Positions 16,580 through 24,854 of a DNA stretch of 39,449 nucleotides are shown piece after piece (within the stretch, counting starts at the first letter, position 1; the number at the start of each line of letters is the position of its first letter). The DNA comes from Alphaproteobacteria bacterium (GTDB lineage: Bacteria > Pseudomonadota > Alphaproteobacteria > UBA828). A program made the translations under genes and the position numbers. The stretch lies in NCBI GenBank assembly GCA_009691045.1, contig SHWC01000013.1:1-39449 (forward strand). Direction: 5' to 3'. The notes beneath the pieces are model-generated. The model saw nothing but the letters and a program-made list of their open reading frames with translations. It was not told the origin of the DNA and did no database searches.

Positions 16580-17395
16580 ATGAACCAGGCCCAGGCAACC
16601 GAGACCGTGCCGCGTCCCTTGCTCGCCTGCGAGGGCGTCAGCAAGCACTATGGCGCCGTGGCCGCGGTCAGCAATTTGAGCCTCGATGTGCGGCCGGGTG
16701 AAGTTTTGGGCATTGGCGGGCCGAACGGGGCTGGCAAGACCACGCTGTTTGACGTGATCACGGGCCTGACCGCGCTCGATCAGGGCCGCGTCATGTTCGA
16801 TGGTCGCGATATCACCAACGCCAAGCCGCAAACCCTCTGCCATATGGGGCTTGTGCGCACCTTCCAGCTCAATGCCGGCTATGACACCTTGACCGCGCGC
16901 GACAATGTGTTGGTTGGCGCCTATTTCGGCCACCGCAATATCGTAATCCCGGGTCTGCGTCTCAGTGCGCAGGCCAAACGCCGGGCCGAGGCCGCGATGG
17001 ATTTGGTTGGCCTGGCCGATATACGCAACACCGTGGTCAAAACCCTGCCGGTCTATCAACGCAAGCTTCTGATGATGGCGAGCGCGCTCGCCAGCGAACC
17101 CAAGCTCCTGATGATGGACGAGCCGGTCGGCGGGCTGAACCCGCATGAGATCGACGATGTGATGAAGCTGGTCGAGCGCGTGCGCGGCGCGGGCATCACC
17201 ATCGTGCTGATCGAGCACGTCATGCGCTTTCTGGTCGCGCTCTCCGATCGCGTGATGATCATGCATCATGGCGAAAAAATTTATGAGGGCTCCTCGGCGG
17301 GCCTGGTGCGCGACAAGACCGTGGTCGAGGTTTATCTCGGCACGGGCGCCTCGCTGCGTCTGAAAAATCTTATCGAGGAGCGCCAGGCCAGATGA
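16580..17395 (+). CDS. Branched-chain amino acid-type (LivG-like) ABC transporter ATPase
   Basis: A 271-residue ATPase of the HAAT/LIV importer family. Walker A is GGPNGAGKTT, the Q-loop region is VRTFQLNAGYDTLTARDNVLVG, Walker B is LLMMDEPVGGLNP, and the switch His lies in IVLIEHVMRFL. The signature motif, LSxGQ in most members, is replaced by LPVYQRK, which is odd. GGGGAG at 16571-16576 supports the start at 16580, although the frame is open upstream to 16433. The stop is overlapped by an ATG (ATGA at 17392-17395), as in an operon where another gene used to follow directly, but no LivF is present: 459 bases of repeats follow instead. Substrate unknown; amine, amide or amino acid uptake is suggested by the neighbouring operon. 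Confidence 0.88.
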   Translation: MNQAQATETVPRPLLACEGVSKHYGAVAAVSNLSLDVRPGEVLGIGGPNGAGKTTLFDVITGLTALDQGRVMFDGRDITNAKPQTLCHMGLVRTFQLNAGYDTLTARDNVLVGAYFGHRNIVIPGLRLSAQAKRRAEAAMDLVGLADIRNTVVKTLPVYQRKLLMMASALASEPKLLMMDEPVGGLNPHEIDDVMKLVERVRGAGITIVLIEHVMRFLVALSDRVMIMHHGEKIYEGSSAGLVRDKTVVEVYLGTGASLRLKNLIEERQAR

Positions 17396-17854
17396 CGACG
17401 AGCGGCCCGCCCGAACCTGAACGTACGATCGTCATGGCCGGGCATGACCCGCCCATCCAGGCCTATTCACCACAAAGGCACAAAGACACTATAGGGGTCC
17501 TGCCTTTGTGCCTTGGTGTCTTTGTGGTGCATCGTCCGTCGAATCCCGCGATGGCGTCGCTATGGATGGCCGGGTCAAGCCCAGCCATGACGACAAAGAG
17601 GGAGCGCCACGCCAGATGACGACGCTCACAGGTTTCACCTTTCCCGTTGGGGCACCGTTGCGAAACGGGTTTGTGAAAAATGCGGCTGGTGAAGGTATTC
17701 GTGCACCCATGAACACCACTCAACCGCGTTCCCCTCTCCCGCGTGCGGGAGAGGGACAGGGTGAGGGTGGCGCCATTTCAGCCTTTGCTGACCCTCACCC
17801 CGCCCCTCTCCCCAAGGGGAGAGGGGGACACTCGATCGAGCGACGGGCCTAAGC
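17396..17854. repeat. Repeat-filled gap with a duplicated livG 3' end
   Basis: No gene is seen. The last bases of the ATPase gene, GGAGCGCCAGGCCAGATGAC (ending GACG), recur at about 17600-17622 with one mismatch (GCCACGCC for GCCAGGCC), again followed by a possible ATGACGACG start. Between the copies lie a degenerate R1 palindrome and a CACCACAAAGGCACAAAGAC inverted repeat (about 17470-17530). The rest is a CCCTCTCCC-type cluster (17732-17830). The arrangement looks like a recombination scar left where a downstream transporter gene once began. Confidence 0.65.
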
Positions 17855-18739
17855 ATGGAATCCTTCATCCAGATCATCGTCAGCGGTCTGTTGCTGGGCT
17901 CGATGTATGCGGTGAGCGCGGTCGGGCTGTCGCTGCTATGGGGCGCGCTGGGGATGCTTAATATGGCGCATGGCGCGCTGCTCACGGTTGGCGCCTATGC
18001 GTGCTATGCCGCGGTCGTCAGCGCCGGCCTGCCCAATTGGCTCGGCCTGCCGCTTGCCATGCTGGCGAGCTTCGCCTTTGGGCTTTTGATGTACTACGCC
18101 GTGGTGCGCTGGATGTATCAGCGCCAAGGCTTCGAGACCAACATCATCCTCGCCACCATCGGCCTCGCCATGGTGTTCGAGAATGTGGTGTTGAAATTGT
18201 TCGGCGCCTATCCGGTGGCGCAGCCCTTTGGGGTCGACCGCTCGATCGGCTTTGAGATCGGCACCGTGTTCGTGCCCTGGCAAAACGTCGTGATCATCGC
18301 GGTCAGCGCGGTGCTCATGTTGGCGATCGCCGGCGTGCTGCGCGCAACACGCATGGGCCGCGCGATTCGCGCCACCGCGCAAAGCCGCGAGGCCGCGCTT
18401 CTGATGGGCGTGCCGGTTGCGCGCGTGTTCGCCCAGGTCATGGGCATATCGGGCATCGTCGCCGCCGTTTCGGGCGTGATGATTTCATCGATCACCACGC
18501 TCGCGCCGACCATGGGCTATGACCCGATGATGAAAGCCTTCATCGTTTGCGTGGTGGGCGGGCTCGGCAATGTGCCTGGCGCGTTCTTCGCCGCCTTCGC
18601 GCTTGGCCTGATCGAGGCCGGCGTGCAATTCGGCGCCGGCACGCGCTTTGGTTATCCGGCGCTGCTCGTTCTCGTCATCATCGCGCTTCTGTGGCGCCCC
18701 TATGGCGTGTTCGGCCGACGCGCGGTGGTGAGGGTCTGA
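17855..18739 (+). CDS. Branched-chain amino acid-type (LivH-like) ABC transporter permease
   Basis: A 294-residue inner-membrane permease of the LIV/HAAT family with about eight hydrophobic segments. Typical markers are SGLLLGSMYAVSAVGLSLLWGALGMLNMAHGALL at the N-terminus, the cytoplasmic coupling region RATRMGRAIRATAQSREAALLMGVPVARVF, and FIVCVVGGLGNVPGAFFAAFALGLIE near the end. It follows the ATPase gene after a repeat-rich gap and precedes the GntR gene by five bases. No LivM-like permease, LivF ATPase or periplasmic binding protein is in the window, so the transporter is either completed elsewhere or is a relic. No strong Shine-Dalgarno precedes the ATG. Confidence 0.9.
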   Translation: MESFIQIIVSGLLLGSMYAVSAVGLSLLWGALGMLNMAHGALLTVGAYACYAAVVSAGLPNWLGLPLAMLASFAFGLLMYYAVVRWMYQRQGFETNIILATIGLAMVFENVVLKLFGAYPVAQPFGVDRSIGFEIGTVFVPWQNVVIIAVSAVLMLAIAGVLRATRMGRAIRATAQSREAALLMGVPVARVFAQVMGISGIVAAVSGVMISSITTLAPTMGYDPMMKAFIVCVVGGLGNVPGAFFAAFALGLIEAGVQFGAGTRFGYPALLVLVIIALLWRPYGVFGRRAVVRV

Positions 18740-18744
18740 ACGCG

Positions 18745-19479
18745 ATGGCAACCAACCCCAATACGCTCGGCCCGGTGCGCGCCACGATTTCAGGCGCGAC
18801 CTATCAGAGCCTCCGTGAGGGCATCGCGGCCGGGCGTTTTCCGCCCGGCAGCCGCTTGCCGAGCGAGCGCGATTTGGCCGACCGCATGGGCGTGAGCCGC
18901 CCGGCGGTGCGCGAAGCGGTGCGCCAATTGGTCGGGCAGGGGCTGATCGAGATCAAACCGCGCCGTGGGGTTTATGTGCGCGCCGCCGGCGAACTCGGCC
19001 TTGGCGATGCCTTCTCGCAGTTGATCGGCACGGATTTCGATCGCGTGATGGAATTGCTCGAGGTCAGGCGCGCGCTTGAAACGCGCTCGGCCTTTCTCGC
19101 CGCGCAATACGCCACCGCTGCCGATATTGACGAACTCACACGCATCTATGCCGATCTCGCGCGCGACAATGAATTGCGCGCAACCGGCGATGACGCCGAT
19201 GTGCGCTTCCATTGCGCCATCGCCGCCGCGGCCGGCAATACGGTGCTCACCCATATGATGGCGACGCTGCATGGCGCGCTGGTCAAAGCCGCGCGTCTGC
19301 TCGCCTCGCGCCTGATGGACAGCGAGCATTATCGGAACGAGATGTTCGCCATCCACACCCGTATTTTCGAGGCGATCAAAGAGCGCAAACCCAAAGCCGC
19401 CTCCGCCGCCATGGATGCCCATTTCGCGTTTGTGCAACGCGAATTGACGCATTACAGAAGAAAAAGTGGGGAAGGTTGA
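18745..19479 (+). CDS. GntR-family (FadR/FCD) transcriptional regulator
   Basis: A 244-residue DNA-binding regulator. Residues about 15-78 form the GntR winged helix (GSRLPSERDLADRMGVSRPAVREAVRQLVGQGLIEIKPRRGVYV). The rest is a helical FCD effector domain with the metal-binding Asp/His set visible in DVRFHCAIAAAAGN, IHTRIFEAIKE and AMDAHFAFV. FCD members typically sense carboxylates or amino acid-related ligands. It begins five bases after the permease stop with GAGGG upstream, so it is in the same transcript. The paired TGGT-N3-ACCA dyads at 16371 and 16449 are likely targets, making it an autoregulator and a regulator of the divergent mgs-type operon. Confidence 0.9.
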   Translation: MATNPNTLGPVRATISGATYQSLREGIAAGRFPPGSRLPSERDLADRMGVSRPAVREAVRQLVGQGLIEIKPRRGVYVRAAGELGLGDAFSQLIGTDFDRVMELLEVRRALETRSAFLAAQYATAADIDELTRIYADLARDNELRATGDDADVRFHCAIAAAAGNTVLTHMMATLHGALVKAARLLASRLMDSEHYRNEMFAIHTRIFEAIKERKPKAASAAMDAHFAFVQRELTHYRRKSGEG

Positions 19480-19486
19480 ATAAGCA

Positions 19487-19508
19487 CCTTTCCCCTTCAG
19501 GGGAAGGG
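19487..19508 (+). terminator. Possible terminator hairpin after the GntR gene
   Basis: CCTTTCCCCT pairs with AGGGGAAGGG around a two-base loop eight bases past the GntR stop, followed by GTTTCGGG. The U-run is short, so factor-independent termination is uncertain. Confidence 0.4.
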
Positions 19509-19877
19509 GTTTCGGGATGGGGTGTATCACGGCGGGCCGCGCCCGCCTAAACCGCCGTTTCTCGATAACGCCTTCGGTAGACGAAAATTTACAAACAGCC
19601 GACGGACGGTGTGTGACTACTTCAGCACGACGAGGACGCCAAAGTGCGTGCGTCTTTGCCGCTGAAAACTGGATCGCTGGAGCCCACCCCAACTGGGTAG
19701 GTAACGATACACCTAGCGTACCCAGCCACAGGAAGTATGTTTGGGAGCGCCATTATTGACTATGGCAGATCGCCAACCATTCGACTTGGGGGCAACATGC
19801 TAAGGCTTTCAATCACGTATTTTTACAATCTTGGAGCGGCGATGAGGCCGGTTGCCGGTGTGTAAGGAACGCACAAG
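19509..19877. other. Gap with degenerate repeat remnants
   Basis: I see no convincing gene. Around 19650-19695 is a decayed copy of the CTGGATTGCCGGAGCCC element seen at 21010-21030. Base composition is lower in GC than in most of the window, matching the next gene. An 80-codon open frame at 19517-19759 has no ribosome-binding site or recognisable motif. Confidence 0.5.
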
Positions 19878-20606
19878 GTGTCGGAGGCGTTCGGCTGGCT
19901 TTATGGGGCCGAAGAATCATTGAACAACCTCTTCGCTACTACTTGGTTCTTTCCGGCCATCAATGCGTCGTTTGGCCCAGGCCAAGAACTACTAGGCGCG
20001 ATAAAAAGCGTCACCACGAGAAGCGACTTCGATGCGGAGATAGGTTGGCCAGCTTCCTTCGCGATAGCCCGGGCACTGAGCGTGTTTGAGGGGGCCGTCA
20101 AAGCGGAACTCGCTGTGGCAAACGCATATTTCGTTACTCGCAAGGGTGGTTATGACACGTTGGCGCTGGTCGCAAATGCTGAGATGCTTTTTCCGACGGA
20201 TTTAGGTCAAAAAATACCAACCGCGATACTTGATCTCCGCGAGGCGGGCAAATGCCTTGCCTTCGAATTACCAACCGCCGCCGGTTTCCATGTCCTACGC
20301 GCGACAGAAACGGTTTTGCGGGCTTATTGGGGTGCCGTGGGTAATGGTAAGCCTCACCCAAGAAAAAAAACGATGGGGGATTACCTGAAGAGGATGCAAG
20401 ACGAGGGGGGCGGAAATGCGAAGGCGCGGGCAGCCTTGCAACAGATCAAGGATTTACACAGAAACCCACTTATGCACCCTGAGGAGACTCTGACTCTTGA
20501 TGAAGCGATCGGTCTTTTCGGAATTGTCCAAAGCGCGATTAGCGCGATGCTTAAAGACATTCCGTTGCCAACACCAAATCCTATCGCTGCGGGCACTTCA
20601 CCTTAG
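19878..20606 (+). CDS. Hypothetical protein with a HEPN-like C-terminal motif
   Basis: A 242-residue, mainly helical protein of no assigned family. Its C-terminal part contains RNPLMH at residues 195-200 (context KDLHRNPLMHPEETLTLDEA), which fits the R-N-x3-H catalytic motif of HEPN RNases, followed by a predicted amphipathic helix (LFGIVQSAISAML). The segment TAAGFHVLRATETVLRAYW at 133-151 would be another helix of such a bundle. The start is GTG at 19878 with AAGGA about nine bases upstream; no other good start is seen. The gene is clearly less GC-rich than its neighbours, suggesting recent acquisition. No paired nucleotidyltransferase or antitoxin gene is adjacent, so a toxin role is only a possibility. 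Confidence 0.75.
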   Translation: MSEAFGWLYGAEESLNNLFATTWFFPAINASFGPGQELLGAIKSVTTRSDFDAEIGWPASFAIARALSVFEGAVKAELAVANAYFVTRKGGYDTLALVANAEMLFPTDLGQKIPTAILDLREAGKCLAFELPTAAGFHVLRATETVLRAYWGAVGNGKPHPRKKTMGDYLKRMQDEGGGNAKARAALQQIKDLHRNPLMHPEETLTLDEAIGLFGIVQSAISAMLKDIPLPTPNPIAAGTSP

Positions 20607-20632
20607 GCGAGGTCACCATCCTGAATGCTCCG

Positions 20633-20959
20633 TCAAGCCCCTCTCGGTCCAAACAAAATAATAGCCGCCCCCACCAAACACACCGCCGCGCCGATGGCGT
20701 CCCACCGGTCGGGGCGGGCACCTTCGATCACCCAGAGCCAAACCAGCGACGCGATGATGTAGACGCCGCCATAGGCGGCATAGGCGCGGCCTGCGAATGG
20801 CGCCTCGGCGAGCGTCAGCAAATAGGCGAACAGCACGAGCGAGGCGATGCCCGGTGCGATCCACCAAACCGGTTTATCGAGCCTGAGCCACGCCCAAAAA
20901 GCGAAACACCCGGCGATCTCCGCCGCCGCCGCGCCGATATAGATGAGGATGGTCAGCAT
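20633..20959 (-). CDS. UPF0060 (YnfA-like) membrane protein
   Basis: A 108-residue inner-membrane protein with four hydrophobic segments, the normal size and layout for UPF0060. Markers are [24 protein letters not shown] at the N-terminus, [22 protein letters not shown] in the middle and [24 protein letters not shown] at the end. The family belongs to the small multidrug-resistance-related proteins; function unknown. The frame is open far upstream through repeat DNA, but [10 protein letters not shown] at 20959, preceded by GGGGA, is the family start. It converges with the HEPN-like gene. Confidence 0.9.
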   Translation of the reverse strand: MLTILIYIGAAAAEIAGCFAFWAWLRLDKPVWWIAPGIASLVLFAYLLTLAEAPFAGRAYAAYGGVYIIASLVWLWVIEGARPDRWDAIGAAVCLVGAAIILFGPRGA

Positions 20960-20996
20960 GGGTCCCCGCTGCCCATGATTATAGCCGACCGCGCCG

Positions 20997-21330
20997 TTTA
21001 CCGCCGCCAAAGACTGGATTGCCGGAGCCCGCCCCCGACATGATCGGGGGTCAAGCCCGGCAATGCCGGGGAAGAGAATATCTCTAAGTGGCGCGACCAA
21101 TGACTTTTGGGTTCCATCATCCTTGAGTGTTCCCGCTAGATTCCATGCGGGCTCATTTTTTTCGTCATTGCCGGGCTTGACCCGGCAATCCAGGTCTTCC
21201 TTGTCGGAGCATGTTCGGAAAGGGCCTGGATGCGGCGACTCGCCCAGGCCTGACAAGAAGGGGCGGGCGCTGCCCGCCTAGGGCGCCACCCACCATCCCC
21301 GGCCCTTCCTCCGGCCCCCGGCGGGAGGAA
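20997..21330. repeat. R1-type intergenic repeats
   Basis: Fills the gap between the UPF0060 gene and the DMFase large-subunit gene. A unit at about 21010-21070 has CTGGATTGCCGGAGCCCGC and GGGGGTCAAGCCCGGCAATG. A second unit at 21165-21195 has TTGCCGGGCTTGACCCGGCAA. Around 21285-21335 a GGCCCTTCCTCC/GGAGGAAGG hairpin lies just past the DMFase stop and may act as its transcript end. Confidence 0.7.
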
Positions 21331-21336
21331 GGGGGA

Positions 21337-23595
21337 TTAACTGAACGGCGCAGGACCGATAAACCGCTTCAACACATTCCCCGTCATGCGCGCGACATTG
21401 TTCTTGTACTTGTTGTGGCTGAGCGAGCCGGCCCAGGCGATCGAGCTGGTGGCGAACACCGCGCCGCCCGACGCCAGCTCATAAAACACGATATCGGCGC
21501 GCACGAGTTCGTTCTCCTGGCCACCGAGGCCCGGATAGTTGATCAACAATTCCTCGCACACCACGAGATAGATGTTGGTGTGGTTCTCGGAGGAGGCGAG
21601 CACGAGCGCGTTGGGCGGCGTGCCCAATAGGCGATCCGCGCGATCGAGCTCAAGGCCGGCCGCGCCATCGCCAACCAGCCCGAAATTACCGATCAGCTCA
21701 TCGGGCTTGATGCCTTTCATAATAAACGCGGCGCGTGGGTTTTTGGCGTCCGGCTTCTGGCGGTAATAGGACGAGATGTCGAACCCTTGGGCCGAAAAGC
21801 CGGTGCCGGCGGTCGTTTGCGGCGCGCGGCCATTGCGCCGCCAGAGCCCGCCATATTCGCCGGTGAAGCTGTGATAATACTCGCCCGTGCGCGCCTCCCA
21901 GGCGCGGATGCCGCCCTCATTGCGCCGCACCTCCATGCAACCGGGCACGCTCTTGTGGAACGCGACGCGCCAATAGAAGCCATTGGCGCCGAGATACATC
22001 AGGCGCCCGCCTTTGGCCTTGAAGGCATCGAGCGCATCCAGCATTTCCTTGCTGAAATATTCCGGGTGGGTCGAAGTGATCAGCACTTGATGGTTCTCGA
22101 TCACCGAGAGCCCTTCGTGGTGCAAATCCTCGTCACTCACCACGTCATAATCGGTGCCGGTCGATTCCAGCCAATCGATGATGTGGGTATCGGCATTGAA
22201 TTGCCAAAGGCCCGAGCCCTTGCCGCCGAGCCAGCACGAATATTTCGGCCGCATATTGAGCACCGGGCGAAGCCGCGAGGAATAGCACACGCCCGAGCCA
22301 TCTGAATGCACATCATAGCACGACGCGCCATATTCGCGGTGCTGATCGAGATACATGTTCTGCGCCGAAAGCAGCGAGAGCTTGCCGGTCAAAAGCTGCG
22401 CGAGCGGCGCGTCGGTCGCCATGCGCTCATTGGCATAGGCGAGATAACTCGCGCTCGGCAACAGAAACACCGCCTTTGCGGTGGCTTTGCCGCGCGGTGG
22501 GCGCACCGCGAACGGCACATAGTCTTCCGTATCGCCCGCGCGCAGCCGTATCGCATAGAGCCCGCTTCTCAGCGTCTTCGGCACGCTGAAGGTGAAATCG
22601 ACCTCCCATTCCGCATCGATCACATCGTCATCGTGAAAATAGATCGCGCCATAGAGCTGGGGCGCGTGGTGCCAATTCATTTCGCTGCCGTCCCAATTGT
22701 GCCCGGTCATCGCACGCGCCGGCATTTGCACGATTCGGCCGTGCAGGCGGTTGGGCCCGATATCGTGGATGGTGGTCGTGGTGATGCCGACCGAAAAATC
22801 CCACACGCCCACCAGATCGGCCATTAAGTGCGAGGGGATCGGCCCCTGCGCGGCCTCCATCATTTCGGCGCGATTCAGCACGCGGTTCGCGATGCGCGGG
22901 CGATCGATCTTGCCGTTGAAGTGGCCTTTGCAGACCACGCGGCCTTTATCTATTTCGTTGAAATAGGCCCCGAAGACCAGCGGGCAGTCATGACTACCAA
23001 CCGATTTCAACGTCGACTTCTTTTTCACGAAGGCGTGATCATCGGTCCGGCCATGAGATTTAAGCGGTTCCTGATAGAGCTTCACCTCTTTGGTCTTGGC
23101 GTCGTAGGAGACCGCTACGAAATACCATTCGCGCGCGACCAAGGGCTTGCCGGAATTGATCACCTCGATCTTGCCCTCGTCATCGCCGAGGCAAACCGCG
23201 AGCGAGCCATCGCGCTTGGTGATGATCAGCGCGAGGCCGGTTTTTTTCGGCACTTCGCGCCAATAGGAGATGATTCCTTGCGTGCCCTTGGTCGGCGTGG
23301 ACGGCCAAATATAGGCCTGGAGCGTGAAGCTCTCGAGGCCTTCGAGCGCGGGCGCCGAGGCGACACAGGCAAAGGAGCCGGCATGGATCGTCTGTTTGCG
23401 GCCCTTATAGGTTTTGCTCGCCGATGATTTGACGACCGTCTCTTGAAAACCGGGGCCTTCGGGGTTCTCGTCGCCGCAGCGCAGGCGCACGAGATCGGCT
23501 TTGTATTTCGGTCCCGCTTCGCAATTGACCATGAAGCTGATGTCTTCGCCCGGCACGACGCTGATTTTGTCGGCATAGGCCGTGAGCTTGAGCAT
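21337..23595 (-). CDS. dmfA2: N,N-dimethylformamidase-family large (beta) subunit
   Basis: A 752-residue protein matching the large subunit of dimethylformamidase, which hydrolyses DMF to formate and dimethylamine. Residues about 85-245 are a LamG/concanavalin-like domain (SFTLQAYIWPSTPTKGTQGI, DRPRIANRVLNRAEM). The C-terminal half is the catalytic region with HPEYFSKEMLDALDAFKAKGGRLMYLGANGFYWRV. Known DMFase has a mononuclear iron bound by two Tyr and one Glu; candidate equivalents are Y387 (SYLAYANER), Y427 (SCYDVHSDGSG) and E512 (STHPEYFS), assigned by eye. The ATG at 23595 has GGGAG eight bases upstream. The small-subunit gene lies directly upstream in the operon. Related enzymes in soil bacteria may act on other amides. 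Confidence 0.87.
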   Translation of the reverse strand: MLKLTAYADKISVVPGEDISFMVNCEAGPKYKADLVRLRCGDENPEGPGFQETVVKSSASKTYKGRKQTIHAGSFACVASAPALEGLESFTLQAYIWPSTPTKGTQGIISYWREVPKKTGLALIITKRDGSLAVCLGDDEGKIEVINSGKPLVAREWYFVAVSYDAKTKEVKLYQEPLKSHGRTDDHAFVKKKSTLKSVGSHDCPLVFGAYFNEIDKGRVVCKGHFNGKIDRPRIANRVLNRAEMMEAAQGPIPSHLMADLVGVWDFSVGITTTTIHDIGPNRLHGRIVQMPARAMTGHNWDGSEMNWHHAPQLYGAIYFHDDDVIDAEWEVDFTFSVPKTLRSGLYAIRLRAGDTEDYVPFAVRPPRGKATAKAVFLLPSASYLAYANERMATDAPLAQLLTGKLSLLSAQNMYLDQHREYGASCYDVHSDGSGVCYSSRLRPVLNMRPKYSCWLGGKGSGLWQFNADTHIIDWLESTGTDYDVVSDEDLHHEGLSVIENHQVLITSTHPEYFSKEMLDALDAFKAKGGRLMYLGANGFYWRVAFHKSVPGCMEVRRNEGGIRAWEARTGEYYHSFTGEYGGLWRRNGRAPQTTAGTGFSAQGFDISSYYRQKPDAKNPRAAFIMKGIKPDELIGNFGLVGDGAAGLELDRADRLLGTPPNALVLASSENHTNIYLVVCEELLINYPGLGGQENELVRADIVFYELASGGAVFATSSIAWAGSLSHNKYKNNVARMTGNVLKRFIGPAPFS

Positions 23596-23618
23596 GGCGC
23601 GTCTCCCTTTATATTTTA

Positions 23619-23757
23619 TCCCGCTGATCGTGGCCGATCATCGGGACGCCCTCAAACGCTGGGCGCGCGTGTCCCACGCGCTTGGCTTTCGCCGCCAAGG
23701 CGGCGTCGCGTGCCCTGGCGCGCGCTAAAGCGCGCAACGCGGTCGCGCCGCATAAGT
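23619..23757 (+). repeat. Dispersed palindromic repeat, family R2, copy B
   Basis: Sits between the two DMFase subunit genes. It begins with an inverted repeat (23619-23630 with 23635-23646, one mismatch) around TGGC, followed by ACGCCCTCAAACGCTGGG, a CACGCGCTTGGCTTTCGCCG stretch and GCGCGCAACGCGGTCGCGCC. Nearly the whole length aligns with the reverse complement of 1056-1226. Confidence 0.8.
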
Positions 23758-23766
23758 TCGCGGCGA

Positions 23767-24090
23767 CTATTTTAGCGTCTCGCCCGTATGCATCTTCCAG
23801 CGCAATTTGAAGACATGCCATTCGGCGTCTTCGAGCGAGGTGAAGGTTTTATCGAGCGGCTTGACCGGCTGAGCGCGATCACCCGTGGTCTGGCCGAGGC
23901 GCCATTTCTTGAACGGCGTCTCGATGATCAGACAATATTTATCAGCCATCGGCGCGCCGCGAAATCTGTTCAGCACCTGCTGCAATTCGGGCGTGTGATG
24001 ACCGACCGGGTTCTTTTTGAATTCGGCAACCACGCGCCGGTCGGCCTCGGTCACTTTGAACCGGCCTTCGAGCTCTTGGATTTGTGGCAT
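23767..24090 (-). CDS. dmfA1: N,N-dimethylformamidase-family small (alpha) subunit
   Basis: A 107-residue protein resembling the small subunit of dimethylformamidase, a helical partner that binds the large subunit. Visible are EADRRVVAEFKKNPVGHHTPELQQVLNRFR at the N-terminal half and CLIIETPFKKWRLGQ with TSLEDAEWHVFKLRWKMHTGE at the end. It is a little shorter than the Paracoccus-type subunit. The start at 24090 is preceded by GGGGGA. The large-subunit gene follows 171 bases downstream; the gap is nearly filled by repeat R2 copy B, unusual for subunits of one complex. Divergent to it is a flavin reductase-like gene. Confidence 0.85.
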   Translation of the reverse strand: MPQIQELEGRFKVTEADRRVVAEFKKNPVGHHTPELQQVLNRFRGAPMADKYCLIIETPFKKWRLGQTTGDRAQPVKPLDKTFTSLEDAEWHVFKLRWKMHTGETLK

Positions 24091-24266
24091 GGCGTTTTCC
24101 CCCGCATCCACCCCATCGAATGACTTTCATTAGATCGCAACCGCCCGGCCTTGCGCAACGCCTAAGCGTTGGCGCGGCCCCGCCTAGGTCAGACCAGGCT
24201 TGACGGCATGAGGCGGATCGTGCTGCTAAGCGGCCTGGGCAAGGGGCCCGGCCGAGAGAGGATTTC

Positions 24267-24797
24267 ATGCCGTTTTTCGAGGATTTCGCGCTCGACACGC
24301 TGCCCGAGCTAAAAGCCGTCGATCCGGCCTCGTTCAAGCAGGGCATGCGGCTGCTGTCAGCCGGCGTGACCATCGTCACAACCGCGATCGGCTCGAGCCG
24401 GATCGGGCTAACCGCGACCGCCGTCTGCTCGCTCAGCGCCGAGCCCGCGACGCTGCTCGCCTGCGTCAATCGCGAGGCCGGCGCGCATGACCCGACGCTG
24501 CAATCCAAGGTCTTCTGCGTCAACGTGCTGGGGCTCGGCCATCTCGACCTCGCCAAACTATTCGCCGATCGCACGCGCGTGCCCGAACGCTTCAATCACG
24601 GCGAATGGGGCACGCTGAATACCGGCGCGCCGGTGTTGATGGATTCGCTTGTCAGCTTCGATTGTTTGCTCGGCCAAACCTTTCGGGCCGAAACGCACAC
24701 GGTGTTGATTGGCCGCGTGCAGGCCGTGCGCTCATCGCCCAATCAACGCCCGCTGCTTTATGCCAATGGCAAATTCGGCAGCTTTGACGAGGCGTAG
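24267..24797 (+). CDS. Flavin reductase-like FMN-binding protein
   Basis: A 176-residue split-barrel flavin reductase of the HpaC/RutF type. Markers are FKQGMRLLSAGVTIVTTAIG, GLTATAVCSLSAEPATLLACVN (flavin-binding), and FCVNVLGLGHLDLAKLFA. The protein ends YANGKFGSFDEA. Such enzymes supply reduced flavin to two-component monooxygenases. It is divergently oriented from the DMFase small subunit across 176 bases; a shared promoter region is plausible. No monooxygenase is next to it; the LLM-class enzyme at 9390-10496 is a remote candidate partner. Confidence 0.88.
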   Translation: MPFFEDFALDTLPELKAVDPASFKQGMRLLSAGVTIVTTAIGSSRIGLTATAVCSLSAEPATLLACVNREAGAHDPTLQSKVFCVNVLGLGHLDLAKLFADRTRVPERFNHGEWGTLNTGAPVLMDSLVSFDCLLGQTFRAETHTVLIGRVQAVRSSPNQRPLLYANGKFGSFDEA

Positions 24798-24854
24798 GGG
24801 TGAGAAGGGTCTGCGCGGACTGCTGATCTAAGATGTCTGTGGAGTGAAGAGGAA

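Noticed and set aside
17392-17619. 75-codon frame starting with ATGA overlap at the livG stop
   Set aside because: Apart from the ATG it consists of degenerate R1 repeats and the duplicated livG tail; treated as a recombination scar, not a gene.
19517-19759. 80-codon plus-strand frame before the HEPN-like gene
   Set aside because: Partly a decayed repeat, no ribosome-binding site, no family similarity that I can see.
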